Of a stretch of DNA of 54,259 nt, positions 40,792 to 48,686 are shown in pieces (within the stretch, counting starts at the first letter, position 1; each line of letters starts with the position of its first letter). The notes beneath the pieces are model-generated. The model ran no database searches. It was not told where the DNA came from and saw only the letters and a list, made by a program, of their open reading frames with translations. The DNA is from a virus, in IMG/VR virus record IMGVR_UViG_3300010401_000011, positions 1-54,259 of that record. The stretch is one strand, 5' to 3'. The position numbers and the translations under genes were made by a program.

Positions 40792-41249
40792 GCAAGCCCA
40801 AAGCGAAAGCGACCAAGCCGGTCCTAACGGATGACGAGCGGGCCGCCCTCGAGGAGCGATTGGCTAAGCGCGGCGCCTTGGAGCGGGCCGCACGCGAGGC
40901 CAAGTGGGCAGCTACGACGGACGAGCAGCTGCTCCGGATGCGGCTCGATGAGAGCCGCGAGGCGTGCGATCCGATGCTGGCACTGTTCCTCGCCGCGGCG
41001 GTTCCAATGTGGATCGACCAGATGAAGGGCTGGGACCGGAAGCGCATCGAACGGACGGCACACGAACTGACCGATACCGTCACGAGCAGCCAGGGCATTG
41101 CGGCCATGGTCGACCCGGACGCTCGCGGCACCGAGCGCAAGGGCGACCTGGCGAAAGCATTCAACGCCGTTGCTCAAGGCCTGGCCTGCCTCGCGTTCTG
41201 CCCGGGTGGGATCGTGTTCGGTGGCCACCATTGGGAGGTGACAGCGTGA
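40788..41249 (+). CDS. Paralogue pair member A, unknown
   Basis: A 153-residue protein starting at GTG (GTGA overlap). After a Lys/Ala-rich N-terminus, residues about 60-153 share with the next gene product a pattern ending KAFNAVAQGLACLAFCPGG then FGGHHWEV. Also shared is PMWIDQM/PLWIEKI. No known family; possibly a duplication giving a heterodimer or two related regulators. Confidence 0.6.
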   Translation: MSKPKAKATKPVLTDDERAALEERLAKRGALERAAREAKWAATTDEQLLRMRLDESREACDPMLALFLAAAVPMWIDQMKGWDRKRIERTAHELTDTVTSSQGIAAMVDPDARGTERKGDLAKAFNAVAQGLACLAFCPGGIVFGGHHWEVTA

Positions 41250-41557
41250 TTGACATCGCATTGAGCGCGACGGTTCCGCTCTGGATCGAGAAGATCCGCC
41301 ACATGACGATCGACCAGCGAACGAAGCTTGCCGCGCTCGCGGCCCGCACCATCGCGTGGGGCCAGAAGAACGATGAAACGCGGGGTCAGCACGGTGCAGG
41401 GCCGGCGCTTCTAGCCCACGGCGAGCAGGCCCTCGGGGCTGACATGGGCGGTCCGGCGGCAGTATTCAACGCCATGGCGGCGGGGCTAGCCATCGGCGCG
41501 TTCCAGCCCGGCGGCGTGAGCTTCATGGGTCACCATTGGGAGGTGAAGAATGGTTGA
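41246..41557 (+). CDS. Paralogue pair member B, unknown
   Basis: A 103-residue protein starting at GTG (GTGA overlap), without the Lys/Ala-rich N-terminus of its neighbour. It ends AVFNAMAAGLAIGAFQPGG then FMGHHWEV, clearly matching member A. The next gene overlaps it by eight bases. Function unknown. Confidence 0.6.
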   Translation: MIDIALSATVPLWIEKIRHMTIDQRTKLAALAARTIAWGQKNDETRGQHGAGPALLAHGEQALGADMGGPAAVFNAMAAGLAIGAFQPGGVSFMGHHWEVKNG

Positions 41558-42428
41558 CGTAGAGCCCCATCTTCGGGCCATCACCCAAGAAGCCCGCCGG
41601 CTGCGTTACGCGCTCCCGATCGACCACGCCATCGAACTGCAGGACCTCGTCTCGGCTGGCGTGGCGCACAGTCTCGAGTTCCTACGGTTCGACGGAGTCC
41701 CAAGTCCCGCTCTGGTCAGGGCCAACGCTCGACAGGGTATGCTGGCCGAGGTCCGGCGCTGGGACCATGGGACACGGGACCACCCTGTCTATGCATCCCA
41801 ATTCGTCGACATCGACGAGAGTTCCGAGTGGAAGATCAGACGCAGCCACCCGGCCCCGCCCATCGAGCTCATGATCGATCTGCTAAGGGAAGTCCTCAAG
41901 CTTCGCATGTCCGAGGCGCTGGCGTTCGTCTCACACGTCCTATGTGAAAACGAACACGAGGTTGCGGCGCGTGAGTTACGGATGGCGCCCTCCTCCATGC
42001 GAAACTATGTCGCGTCGGCACGGCGTCAGCTCAAAGCGGCTCTCGTCGAGTACACCCCGACACCAGCGAGGTCCCCGTTCGAGCGAGCAGAGCAGCTATT
42101 GCGACGGGGCGATTCTGTGCCGGCCGTAGCAAAGGCCGTGCACATCAATCCAGAGCAACTGTACGCGCTGCAGGATCGCATCGATCCAACGGCCAAGGCT
42201 CGGCGCGCCGTCCTGGCCAAGCAAATGCGAGCGGGTCGGGAGGACATTAGCACCAGTGACCTCGTCAAGCTGCGCGCGGCTGGCATGACGATCGAGGCCA
42301 TCGCGAAAGACCTCGGGTGTTCGATGCAGCTCGTGAACAAGCGACTGAAGAAACTCGGCGTCGACACCTCCAGAATTGACGGCTGGCATCGCCGAGCGGA
42401 AGGGATGTCCCATGCTGCAGCCGAATGA
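41550..42428 (+). CDS. Sigma-70-like regulator with extra helix-turn-helix domains
   Basis: A 292-residue protein. Residues about 12-75 match sigma region 2: QEARRLRYALP, ELQDLVSAGVAHSLEFLRFD, then GMLAEVRRWDHG, close to the FliA/SigB-type pattern. Residues about 120-163 match sigma region 4 (EHEVAARELRMAPSSMRNYV as the helix-turn-helix). Two more helix-turn-helix-like segments follow (about 180-206 and 236-270). No region 1.1 was seen. It may direct host RNA polymerase to phage promoters or act as an anti-sigma-resistant regulator. Confidence 0.55.
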   Translation: MVDVEPHLRAITQEARRLRYALPIDHAIELQDLVSAGVAHSLEFLRFDGVPSPALVRANARQGMLAEVRRWDHGTRDHPVYASQFVDIDESSEWKIRRSHPAPPIELMIDLLREVLKLRMSEALAFVSHVLCENEHEVAARELRMAPSSMRNYVASARRQLKAALVEYTPTPARSPFERAEQLLRRGDSVPAVAKAVHINPEQLYALQDRIDPTAKARRAVLAKQMRAGREDISTSDLVKLRAAGMTIEAIAKDLGCSMQLVNKRLKKLGVDTSRIDGWHRRAEGMSHAAAE

Positions 42429-42885
42429 AACTGACCTGCTAGGCGCCATTCAAGGCGTGTGGCTCCGGATGCGCTACGCGGTCGGACCAACCCGGTTCAT
42501 GGCGTATCTGCGCGGCCGTGAGAAGGCATGCATTCTGAGTGCCTTCGGTGAACTAGAACGCATCTGGCAGGCCTACTCGACGTCTCTCGCTACCGCCGAT
42601 TCCAGGGCAGGGGCCGCGAATACTGCCCGCAAGTACCGGGACTGGCTGAACGCCGTGCGGGACATGGCGCTGTCCGCGTCAGTCATCGCTTACGACCCGA
42701 CGCTAAAGGGCGACGTTGGGGTTGGTGACGACGCAATCCCAGGCGTCATCGACCCGCTCTACTTCTGGGACACGGCGGACGCCTACCGCTCGCTTACAGA
42801 CACGACTTTGCACGCCAAACTTTGCGCCGCGGGCTGGCAATTGCCGCGGCCGCTGGAAACACCAACACCGGAGCACGCACCATGA
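42412..42885 (+). CDS. Hypothetical protein
   Basis: A 157-residue protein with GAAGGGA eight bases before ATG 42412. Residues about 20-60 (RMRYAVGPTRFMAYLRGREK) and a helical middle suggest a soluble alpha protein. An upstream TTG start (42376) is less likely. Overlaps neighbours. Function unknown. Confidence 0.55.
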   Translation: MLQPNETDLLGAIQGVWLRMRYAVGPTRFMAYLRGREKACILSAFGELERIWQAYSTSLATADSRAGAANTARKYRDWLNAVRDMALSASVIAYDPTLKGDVGVGDDAIPGVIDPLYFWDTADAYRSLTDTTLHAKLCAAGWQLPRPLETPTPEHAP

Positions 42886-43106
42886 TCCGCACCCTGACCG
42901 ATCTCATCGAGCGCCTGGAAGGCATCAAAGCCGACATCCCCGTGACGGGCCTGACCGTGACCGAGTACGGCGAGGTAGGCTGGGCACGGCGCCCGCTCGA
43001 TACCTTGCTCGAACGCTGCCGCGAGCATCTCGACGACCTGAATTGGCAAGCCCAAGACCAGGGCGAGCGGGCTCGGTTATCGAACGCGCTCGAGGCCGCG
43101 CAATGA
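42882..43106 (+). CDS. Small hypothetical protein
   Basis: A 74-residue helical protein with ATG 42882 overlapping the previous TGA. No recognised domain; stop overlaps the next ATG. Confidence 0.5.
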   Translation: MIRTLTDLIERLEGIKADIPVTGLTVTEYGEVGWARRPLDTLLERCREHLDDLNWQAQDQGERARLSNALEAAQ

Positions 43107-43582
43107 CCAGCGGCGCGCCTTCTGGTGGAACGGCCGCACCGTCCACGTTACCGGAAGCGGGCCTCGATCTCGCAGCCTCGCTCATGGCCTATCGCGACTG
43201 GATGGTGTCGCAGGCCCTCATCCGCACGAGCGGCAACAAGAGCGAGGCGGCCAAGCTCTTGAAGGTCAAGCGCACGACGCTGAACGAAATCTTGCGCACG
43301 GCGTCCCCGGTGCAACTCGTTCAGCGGCCGGCATCGAGCAAGCGGGCACCGTCTGAGCCGCCGCCTTCGCAAGCCGAGCCGGACACGGGCGTACACGAAC
43401 GCGCTCGACCCGCCGCGCCCGTGCTCATCAAGCGCTCGACCGTGGCCGCGTTCGCGGCTCAGGGCCTGAACGTGCGGCAGATTGCGACGGAGCTCGGCTG
43501 CAACCGCTACATGGTCGAGAAGATATTGCGCGAGTTGAAAGACCCGCCCCTGGCCAAGTGCAGGGAGAAGCGGGAGCCATGA
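43103..43582 (+). CDS. Fis-type helix-turn-helix regulator with second HTH
   Basis: A 159-residue protein. Residues about 24-65 match the Fis/NtrC C-terminal helix-turn-helix (QALIRTSGNKSEAAKLLKVK then RTTLNEIL). Residues about 112-146 form a second helix-turn-helix (AAFAAQGLNVRQIATELGCN). Possible DNA-bridging regulator. A longer start at 42716 is rejected. Confidence 0.65.
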   Translation: MTSGAPSGGTAAPSTLPEAGLDLAASLMAYRDWMVSQALIRTSGNKSEAAKLLKVKRTTLNEILRTASPVQLVQRPASSKRAPSEPPPSQAEPDTGVHERARPAAPVLIKRSTVAAFAAQGLNVRQIATELGCNRYMVEKILRELKDPPLAKCREKREP

Positions 43583-43920
43583 AGCGCGTCATCATCGAGT
43601 CACCGTTCCGGGGCGAGACGGCCCGAATCTGCGAGCGCAACGAACGCTACCTACGGGCCTGCTTACGGGACAGCCTCTTGCGCGGGGAAGCCCCGTACGC
43701 GAGTCACGCCATCTACACGCTCCCGGGTGTGCTCGAGGACCAGCAACCGAGCGAGCGCGAGTTGGGCATCACGGCCGGCTTCATGTGGCGACCCGCGGCG
43801 GAATTGACCGTGGTGTATGACGACTACGGCATCACCGAGGGCATGCGACGCGGCATCGCTCACGCCAAGGACCTCGGGCAGGCGATCGAGGTGCGCCGGA
43901 TCTGGGAGAAACGAGCATGA
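43579..43920 (+). CDS. DUF7768-like conserved phage protein
   Basis: A 113-residue protein starting at ATG 43579. The pattern MKRVIIESPFRG, then RNERYLRACLRDSLLRGEAP, YASHAIYTLPGVL, RELGITAGFMWRPA, TVVYDDYGITEGMRRGI is a widespread unknown phage family (DUF7768-like as I recall it), with a Rossmann-like fold similar to nucleoside deoxyribosyltransferases. A role in nucleotide metabolism is possible but not shown. Overlaps the methylase gene by four bases. Confidence 0.75.
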   Translation: MKRVIIESPFRGETARICERNERYLRACLRDSLLRGEAPYASHAIYTLPGVLEDQQPSERELGITAGFMWRPAAELTVVYDDYGITEGMRRGIAHAKDLGQAIEVRRIWEKRA

Positions 43921-44519
43921 ACCACCCCGGCTTCATCCCGCGCAACCACCCAAACGCCGTCAAAAAGCGCGGCGTGGACGACACCATCGACGATCGGGAA
44001 ACGCCGCCATGCGTGTTCGATCCGCTGCACACCGAGTTCGGCTTCACCCTGGACGTTGCCGCGAGCGTGCACAACGCCAAGTGCAAGAGCTTCTGCACCC
44101 TCGACGGCACGTTTGCATGGTCCGAATACAACCCGCACCCGGGCGAGGGCTCGTGTTGGGATATGCGCAACGGTCTGCAATTCCCGTGGGGCGGCGAGCG
44201 CGTCTGGTGCAACCCGCCCTTCTCCAAGCTCTCACCCTGGGTGGAGCGGGCATGGAGCGAGCCAGCCCAAGTCGTCTGCATCCTCCTGCCCAACAACCGA
44301 CAAGAGCAGCCTTTCTGGCAGAACATGGTCGAGCCGTTCCGGGACCGTCCGGGCTCGATCCTGACGACTCGGTTCCTACGTAAGCGCCGCCCGTTCCTGC
44401 ACATGGGCGAGGGCATCGGCAACCGGACCAGCAAAAACCCGCCTTTCGGGCTCGTGCTGCTCGTGTGGGACAAGCGAAGCCCGATATCACCCGTCCGCCA
44501 TCCCACCCCGGCACACTGA
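43917..44519 (+). CDS. Dam-like phage N-6-adenine DNA methyltransferase
   Basis: A 200-residue protein of the phage Dam family. Residues about 27-60 show DRETPPCVFDPLHTEFGFTL then DVAASVHNAKC, and the catalytic motif is CNPPFS (Asn99-Pro-Pro-Phe102), the DPPY-like element, followed by VVCILLPNNRQEQPFW. It would methylate adenine in phage DNA, likely protecting it against restriction or affecting gene expression. End of the first part of the right operon. Confidence 0.82.
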   Translation: MNHPGFIPRNHPNAVKKRGVDDTIDDRETPPCVFDPLHTEFGFTLDVAASVHNAKCKSFCTLDGTFAWSEYNPHPGEGSCWDMRNGLQFPWGGERVWCNPPFSKLSPWVERAWSEPAQVVCILLPNNRQEQPFWQNMVEPFRDRPGSILTTRFLRKRRPFLHMGEGIGNRTSKNPPFGLVLLVWDKRSPISPVRHPTPAH

Positions 44520-44588
44520 ACGGACTTTCGACAATCGACACGCCCCGCCCTCAAACACGGGTCCGGCAGGTGGCGTGACGTATAGCGT

Positions 44589-44609
44589 TTGATATAACTA
44601 GTATATCAA
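44589..44609. promoter_or_regulatory. Large palindromic operator in the 44520-44719 gap
   Basis: Arms TTGATATA (44589-44596) and TATATCAA (44602-44609) are perfectly inverted around ACTAG. TATAAC (44593-44598) within it resembles a -10. CTAGTATA (44598-44605) matches the octamer in the leftward operon promoter at 36976-36983. The remaining gap has no coding evidence. It is the only strong operator between the two early blocks. Confidence 0.55.
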
Positions 44610-44719
44610 TCGGACGACACCCGGCGGGGCGGCTCGAGGTCACTGGCAACAGAGTACGCCAACACCCGTCCCCGCCGGCTCGAGTCCGAACCTCTCTCTC
44701 CCCATCCGAGCCCATCACC

Positions 44720-44902
44720 GTGACCAAGCGCCCCACCAAGTCCGCCGCCCTCGAGTCTGGTAAGAGTTCCTCGACCCTCAAAGCCGCCCTCGATTCGCTC
44801 GACGCCACGGCGGCTCAGGTCAACACCCTGGCCGAGCTCAGGGCCTGGCGAATCGCGATGGCGAAGAAAATCATCCGCCCGACCACCAAGGGAAAGAAAT
44901 GA
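44720..44902 (+). CDS. Small basic protein
   Basis: A 60-residue protein starting at GTG; Lys/Arg-rich at both ends with a helical middle (LDATAAQVNTLAELRAWRIA). The ribosome site is weak. First gene after the operator; overlaps the next ATG. Function unknown. Confidence 0.5.
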   Translation: MTKRPTKSAALESGKSSSTLKAALDSLDATAAQVNTLAELRAWRIAMAKKIIRPTTKGKK

Positions 44903-45159
44903 TGTTTGCCGTTCAATTCATCCGCGGGCGCCGGCCCCAACACGAGGACGTGGACGACAACGATCTCGATTGGGAGACGGTCATCGAAGCGCCGTACACG
45001 ACCTGGTCCGCGGCTGACGATGCCGCTCGTGACTACGAGGCCAGCTTTGACGGCACCCAGACCTTCCGCGTGGTCGAGCTTCGGGTGCACCTTCCGGAGC
45101 CCGTCAAGGTGCGGCCCGAGTTCGAGGCACTACGGCTTGCGCTCACGGGGCGCGCATGA
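44899..45159 (+). CDS. Small hypothetical protein
   Basis: An 86-residue protein with ATG 44899 overlapping the previous stop. Acidic stretch (HEDVDDNDLDWE) in the N-terminal half. No family recognised. Confidence 0.55.
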   Translation: MMFAVQFIRGRRPQHEDVDDNDLDWETVIEAPYTTWSAADDAARDYEASFDGTQTFRVVELRVHLPEPVKVRPEFEALRLALTGRA

Positions 45160-45344
45160 GCGCCATCGACGAGCGTGTGACCGAGGCGGACAAGGCCATC
45201 GTCGAGGCCGCCATCGAGTGGTTCCGGGTACACTGGCCAGACACCCGTAGCGTGGCCGAGTACAACCTGGCAGCGGCCGTGATGACCAAGCTCGACACCG
45301 AGCATTCCCTTCGAGTCGCCGCCGCACACGAGGCCAAGCCATGA
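45156..45344 (+). CDS. Small hypothetical protein
   Basis: A 62-residue helical protein; start and stop overlap neighbouring genes. No family recognised. Confidence 0.5.
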   Translation: MSAIDERVTEADKAIVEAAIEWFRVHWPDTRSVAEYNLAAAVMTKLDTEHSLRVAAAHEAKP

Positions 45345-45589
45345 GCGGCCCCCGACACTTCCGCGAGCACAAGGCCCAGCAACGCTTTTCCCGAAATATG
45401 CAGTTGCTCGATCTGGAACTCGCCGTGGGCACCCCGCGCCGGCACCTCGACGTGCTGGTCGAGTTGCTCGAAGTCCTCGTCGAACAATGCGGCAACAGCA
45501 TCCAGACCGACGCCTTCCGCTCCGAACTCTCCCACGCCAAACGCCGGGTCGCATCCCGCGGCAACCTCAGACTGGTACAACACCGATGA
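45341..45589 (+). CDS. Small hypothetical protein
   Basis: An 82-residue protein; a central hydrophobic helix-like stretch (HLDVLVELLEVLVEQCG) is flanked by basic segments. Coupled to both neighbours by ATGA. No family recognised. Confidence 0.5.
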   Translation: MSGPRHFREHKAQQRFSRNMQLLDLELAVGTPRRHLDVLVELLEVLVEQCGNSIQTDAFRSELSHAKRRVASRGNLRLVQHR

Positions 45590-45930
45590 CCACCACCCGC
45601 CGCTTCCGTGACGAGTCCATCCCCACCAACGTGTGCTGTCCCAACGGCTGCACCGTGCGCATCAACGCGGCCGTGTTCGAGGGCTACAACGCCCTGTGCG
45701 GCTGCTACGATGGCGCGGAAGACTCGGGGCCGCAATTGATTGGCTACGGCAAGACGCCGGCCGAAGCCCTGGACGCTTTCCTCGAGCGCGAGGAAGAACT
45801 GCAAGAGGTCTGGTGGTGGCTGACATCGCTCGACCTGCTCGTTCGCGCCGAGAGCCTGGCCACCCGGGACTGGCGCGTCATCGATGGCGTTTATGGTCCC
45901 GTCTCGCAACCGAGCGCGGCGGCGGGCTGA
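45586..45930 (+). CDS. Hypothetical protein with Cys motif
   Basis: A 114-residue protein starting at ATG 45586. NVCCPNGCTVRI and ALCGCYDG suggest metal binding or disulfides. The C-terminal WWWLTSLDLL is aromatic. The upstream frame to 45487 is rejected by coupling. Confidence 0.55.
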   Translation: MTTTRRFRDESIPTNVCCPNGCTVRINAAVFEGYNALCGCYDGAEDSGPQLIGYGKTPAEALDAFLEREEELQEVWWWLTSLDLLVRAESLATRDWRVIDGVYGPVSQPSAAAG

Positions 45931-45983
45931 CGCTCGGCTTTACTTCTCCAAACACCAAACACCCAACCCGAAAGGCTCAGCCC

Positions 45984-46562
45984 ATGGCACAGCAATTCAA
46001 AGCGACGATTACCGAGTTCGAAGCGGACGACATCCGCGCCTTTTACGATTCCGTAGTGCTCCGCGTGTGGCATCTCGGCGGCAAGCCCCGCACGTTCAAG
46101 ATTGCCCAAAAGCCACAACAGATTGTCACCGAGTTCCGTAACGAGACCCGCACGCGCGCGGTGCTCACCCTGGTGGACCGGGACGGCGTGGTGCAGCTGC
46201 CGTTCGAGCTCAACCCCACGAACCGCAAGACGATTAGCACGCTGTACGGCACCAAGCCGAGCGCGTGGGCGGGCAAGTTCATTACACTTTACCCGACCAC
46301 GACCGAGATGGCCGGGCAGACCGTCGACTGCATCCGTGTGCGCCCGACCGTCCCTGGCACCGAGGCCAAGGCGGCCAAGCCACGAACGAACAAGCAAGGC
46401 GCCAACGTGCCACAACCCAAAGCGGACACGGCCCAGAGCGAGCCCGCCGAGAGCACGCGCGAACCGGGCGACGACTCCACCGAATCGCCCGATAGCGAGC
46501 CGCCCGTGGGCGCCCTCACCACCGACGCTGCAGCCGACTCCACCACCGAATACGGAGCTTGA
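45984..46562 (+). CDS. Conserved phage recombination-associated protein
   Basis: A 192-residue protein with GAAAGG nine bases before the ATG. Residues about 80-120 (NPTNRKTISTLYGTKPSAWA, GKFITLYPTTTEMA, CIRVRPTVPG) match a widespread unknown phage family that sits next to exonuclease genes, so it may bind single-stranded DNA or assist recombination. The last 60 residues are acidic and disordered. No catalytic residues seen. Confidence 0.65.
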   Translation: MAQQFKATITEFEADDIRAFYDSVVLRVWHLGGKPRTFKIAQKPQQIVTEFRNETRTRAVLTLVDRDGVVQLPFELNPTNRKTISTLYGTKPSAWAGKFITLYPTTTEMAGQTVDCIRVRPTVPGTEAKAAKPRTNKQGANVPQPKADTAQSEPAESTREPGDDSTESPDSEPPVGALTTDAAADSTTEYGA

Positions 46563-46568
46563 AAAGAC

Positions 46569-47372
46569 ATGGGCCTCGCACTCGTTCAGCAGCCATCCGC
46601 TCCCGCCCTCACCCCCGAGCCGCTCCGCTTCTCGCGCTTGAAGCGCATGGGTAAGAGCGCCATGCACTACGCCGATGAGACGGCGTGGGAAGAGACGGGG
46701 CCCATGCGCAAGGGCACGGCGCTGCACTCGTTCCTGCTCGGCGGCCGCGCCATCGTCATGTACGAGGGCCGCCGGGACCCGCGCATGGCCGCGTGGCGAG
46801 ACTTCCAGGCCGAGCACGCGGGCAAGGTCATCCTGAGCCCGAAAGAACTCGGCGCGGTCGGTGGCATGCGAAAGAGCCTCGAACGGCACAAGCGCGCGCG
46901 CGAGTTGCTCGATGACGGCGTGCAGGAAAACCGAATCGAGTGGGACCTGGCCGGTCGAGCCTGTGCCGGAACACCGGACGTCATCCGTCCGAAGAACGGT
47001 CGGAAACGCCTGGTGGAGCTCAAGACCGGCAACACGTCCGCGCCGGGCCTGTTCAAACACAAGGCCAAGGGCATGGGCTACCACGCTCAGGTGGCCTGGT
47101 ACGCGGACGGGTGCGAGCGGACCATGAGCTACGAGCCCGGGGCCGTGACGGAGGTGTTCATCGTGGCCGTGGAATCGTCCTCGCCATACCCGGTCACGGT
47201 CTTCCGCGTGTGCGAAAGCATGCTCACGCTCGGCCGCAAACAATACCGCGCTTGGTTCGAGGCGGCCCGCAACTGCGAGCACGCGGATCACTTCCCAGCC
47301 TACGCGGAAAATGACGTAGACTGGGAGGATGAGGAGGGCGACGGGGACGGGCTCGATTGGAGCGACGAGTAA
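46569..47372 (+). CDS. PD-(D/E)XK exonuclease (Cas4/RecE-like)
   Basis: A 267-residue nuclease. The motif series is GTALH (49-53), GTPDVIRP with Asp137, VELKTG with Glu150-Leu-Lys152, and AQVAWYADG with Gln174 and Tyr178. These fit the PDDEXK phage exonuclease family used in single-strand annealing recombination. It would resect DNA ends and, with the upstream protein, mediate recombination. The C-terminal tail is acidic. Confidence 0.82.
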   Translation: MGLALVQQPSAPALTPEPLRFSRLKRMGKSAMHYADETAWEETGPMRKGTALHSFLLGGRAIVMYEGRRDPRMAAWRDFQAEHAGKVILSPKELGAVGGMRKSLERHKRARELLDDGVQENRIEWDLAGRACAGTPDVIRPKNGRKRLVELKTGNTSAPGLFKHKAKGMGYHAQVAWYADGCERTMSYEPGAVTEVFIVAVESSSPYPVTVFRVCESMLTLGRKQYRAWFEAARNCEHADHFPAYAENDVDWEDEEGDGDGLDWSDE

Positions 47373-47382
47373 GGAAAAGCCC

Positions 47383-47398
47383 GGGCCCTTCGGGGCCC
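47383..47398 (+). terminator. UUCG-tetraloop hairpin after the exonuclease gene
   Basis: Perfect stem GGGCCC (47383-47388) and GGGCCC (47393-47398) with a TTCG loop (47389-47392), directly after the exonuclease stop codon. UUCG loops are very stable. Its 3' arm overlaps one arm of a longer inverted repeat (47394-47406 with 47465-47477), so alternative folding is possible. Confidence 0.6.
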
Positions 47399-47477
47399 TA
47401 GCCCGCTCTGAGCTGTCAAGCGCGTGCCCCAGGTGGTCGACACACGGGGGAGTGCAGGCACGGGGCGGGCTAGGGCC
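47394..47477 (+). ncRNA. Possible structured RNA or attenuator
   Basis: A 13-base perfect inverted repeat, GGCCCTAGCCCGC (47394-47406) and GCGGGCTAGGGCC (47465-47477), encloses further pairing: CGTGCC (47423-47428) with GGCACG (47457-47462). The first arm shares bases with the UUCG hairpin (47383-47398), so only one can form at once. This looks like a switchable element before the gene at 47510. No homologue known to me. Confidence 0.4.
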
Positions 47478-47509
47478 AAGCAAGGCCAGCAAACGAAAGG
47501 CTAAAGACA

Positions 47510-48007
47510 GTGGGAAAGCGCAACACCGTAGTAACCAAGCCAACCGTGGCAACCGAGCCGAGCGAGGCGCACTTCGACGAGAGCGAGCCGAGCGACCCGA
47601 TGCAGTTCGAGCAGGCCTCGCTCGGTCGGGAGATGGCGGCTCTCGGGCGAGTGAGCGTGCCGACGGTGCTCAACCCCGAGGCCATCGGCAACCCGAACCT
47701 GACCCCGATCGTCCAGCTTCCGCCCGACATGGCTCAGGCACTGGTCGACTCGGGTCAATGCGCGCGCGTGTCGACACCCAAGCCCGCCGCCACCCGCCCC
47801 CGCCGCGTGAGCGCGGAAGCGACCAAGGCCGAGACGCGCCTCATCAACCTCGAACGCGCCACCCAGGCCAGCATCGCCGCCTGCACCGCGGGCTGGGCTG
47901 CCAAGCGCCAGGCCCTCATCGCGTCCCTGCCCCACGACGTGCAGGGCATGCTCTTGGCCGGCGGCGTCATCACGGACGATGACCTGGAAGGGATTCGACC
48001 GCTGTGA
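47510..48007 (+). CDS. Hypothetical protein
   Basis: A 165-residue protein starting at GTG with GAAAGG upstream. The N-terminus is Thr/Val/Glu-rich; the middle has LIVQLPPDM-like and a helical stretch (KAETRLINLERATQAS) may be a coiled coil. No family recognised. Overlaps the next GTG by four bases. Confidence 0.55.
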   Translation: MGKRNTVVTKPTVATEPSEAHFDESEPSDPMQFEQASLGREMAALGRVSVPTVLNPEAIGNPNLTPIVQLPPDMAQALVDSGQCARVSTPKPAATRPRRVSAEATKAETRLINLERATQASIAACTAGWAAKRQALIASLPHDVQGMLLAGGVITDDDLEGIRPL

Positions 48008-48309
48008 CAGGCTTTGCCACGCGCCTGGCTCGGCTCGAGGCACTGCACACCCATGAGCTCGCCGGCATGGCAGCGGACTACGAGCGGGACAGCCTCGCCC
48101 CGTCCCCCGACTACAGCACCATGGAGACGCTCCCGCCGCCGGCCCCTGACACGTGCGGGTGCGAGGAAGCCGTCTCGCTCCGGGCCCGGCTCGTTCAGGC
48201 CGAGCGCCGCGCCATGCTTTGGCACAAGCTCGCGCGCATGAAGCACCGGCTCTTGCACGTGAACGACCACGAGCGGTGCGACTCGCAGCTGACGAGGCCG
48301 GTGCCATGA
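48004..48309 (+). CDS. Small hypothetical protein
   Basis: A 101-residue protein starting at GTG. Residues about 55-85 (SLRARLVQAERRAMLWHKLA) are helical. No recognised domain. Coupled to the next gene by ATGA. Confidence 0.5.
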   Translation: MTGFATRLARLEALHTHELAGMAADYERDSLAPSPDYSTMETLPPPAPDTCGCEEAVSLRARLVQAERRAMLWHKLARMKHRLLHVNDHERCDSQLTRPVP

Positions 48310-48686
48310 CGGAGCCGAACCGGACCCACTGTTGCCGAGAGCCCGTGGACCGTGGCGATGGGCGCTACTGTAACGAGTGCCTTTCGCGGCCATGCCGGTG
48401 GGCGGACTCGCTTGGGCCATTCCCGGAGACTGACCTGGAAACCAAGCTACGCGCCGTCATGGCCGAAGCCGACGAGTGGGGCACCGTGGCGGACTTCGAG
48501 CGGTCCTTGCGCGAGCAGGGCTTGCACGTCGTGACCGCGGCTGAGAAGGCCAGACTGGACGCGCTCGATGCCGTGCCGGCTGATGTCCTCGACGACTGGC
48601 GCGCCTTCACGGTGCACGTCCGGCATATCCCCGCGTGCCACGATCTGGCAGTGGCCGTGCTCGCCCGGCGAAAGGCCACACCATGA
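48306..48686 (+). CDS. Hypothetical protein with Cys motif
   Basis: A 126-residue protein starting at ATG 48306. HCCREP, YCNECLSRPC near the N-terminus suggest a zinc site. The rest is helical. A longer upstream frame is rejected because it overlaps coupled genes. Confidence 0.55.
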   Translation: MTEPNRTHCCREPVDRGDGRYCNECLSRPCRWADSLGPFPETDLETKLRAVMAEADEWGTVADFERSLREQGLHVVTAAEKARLDALDAVPADVLDDWRAFTVHVRHIPACHDLAVAVLARRKATP

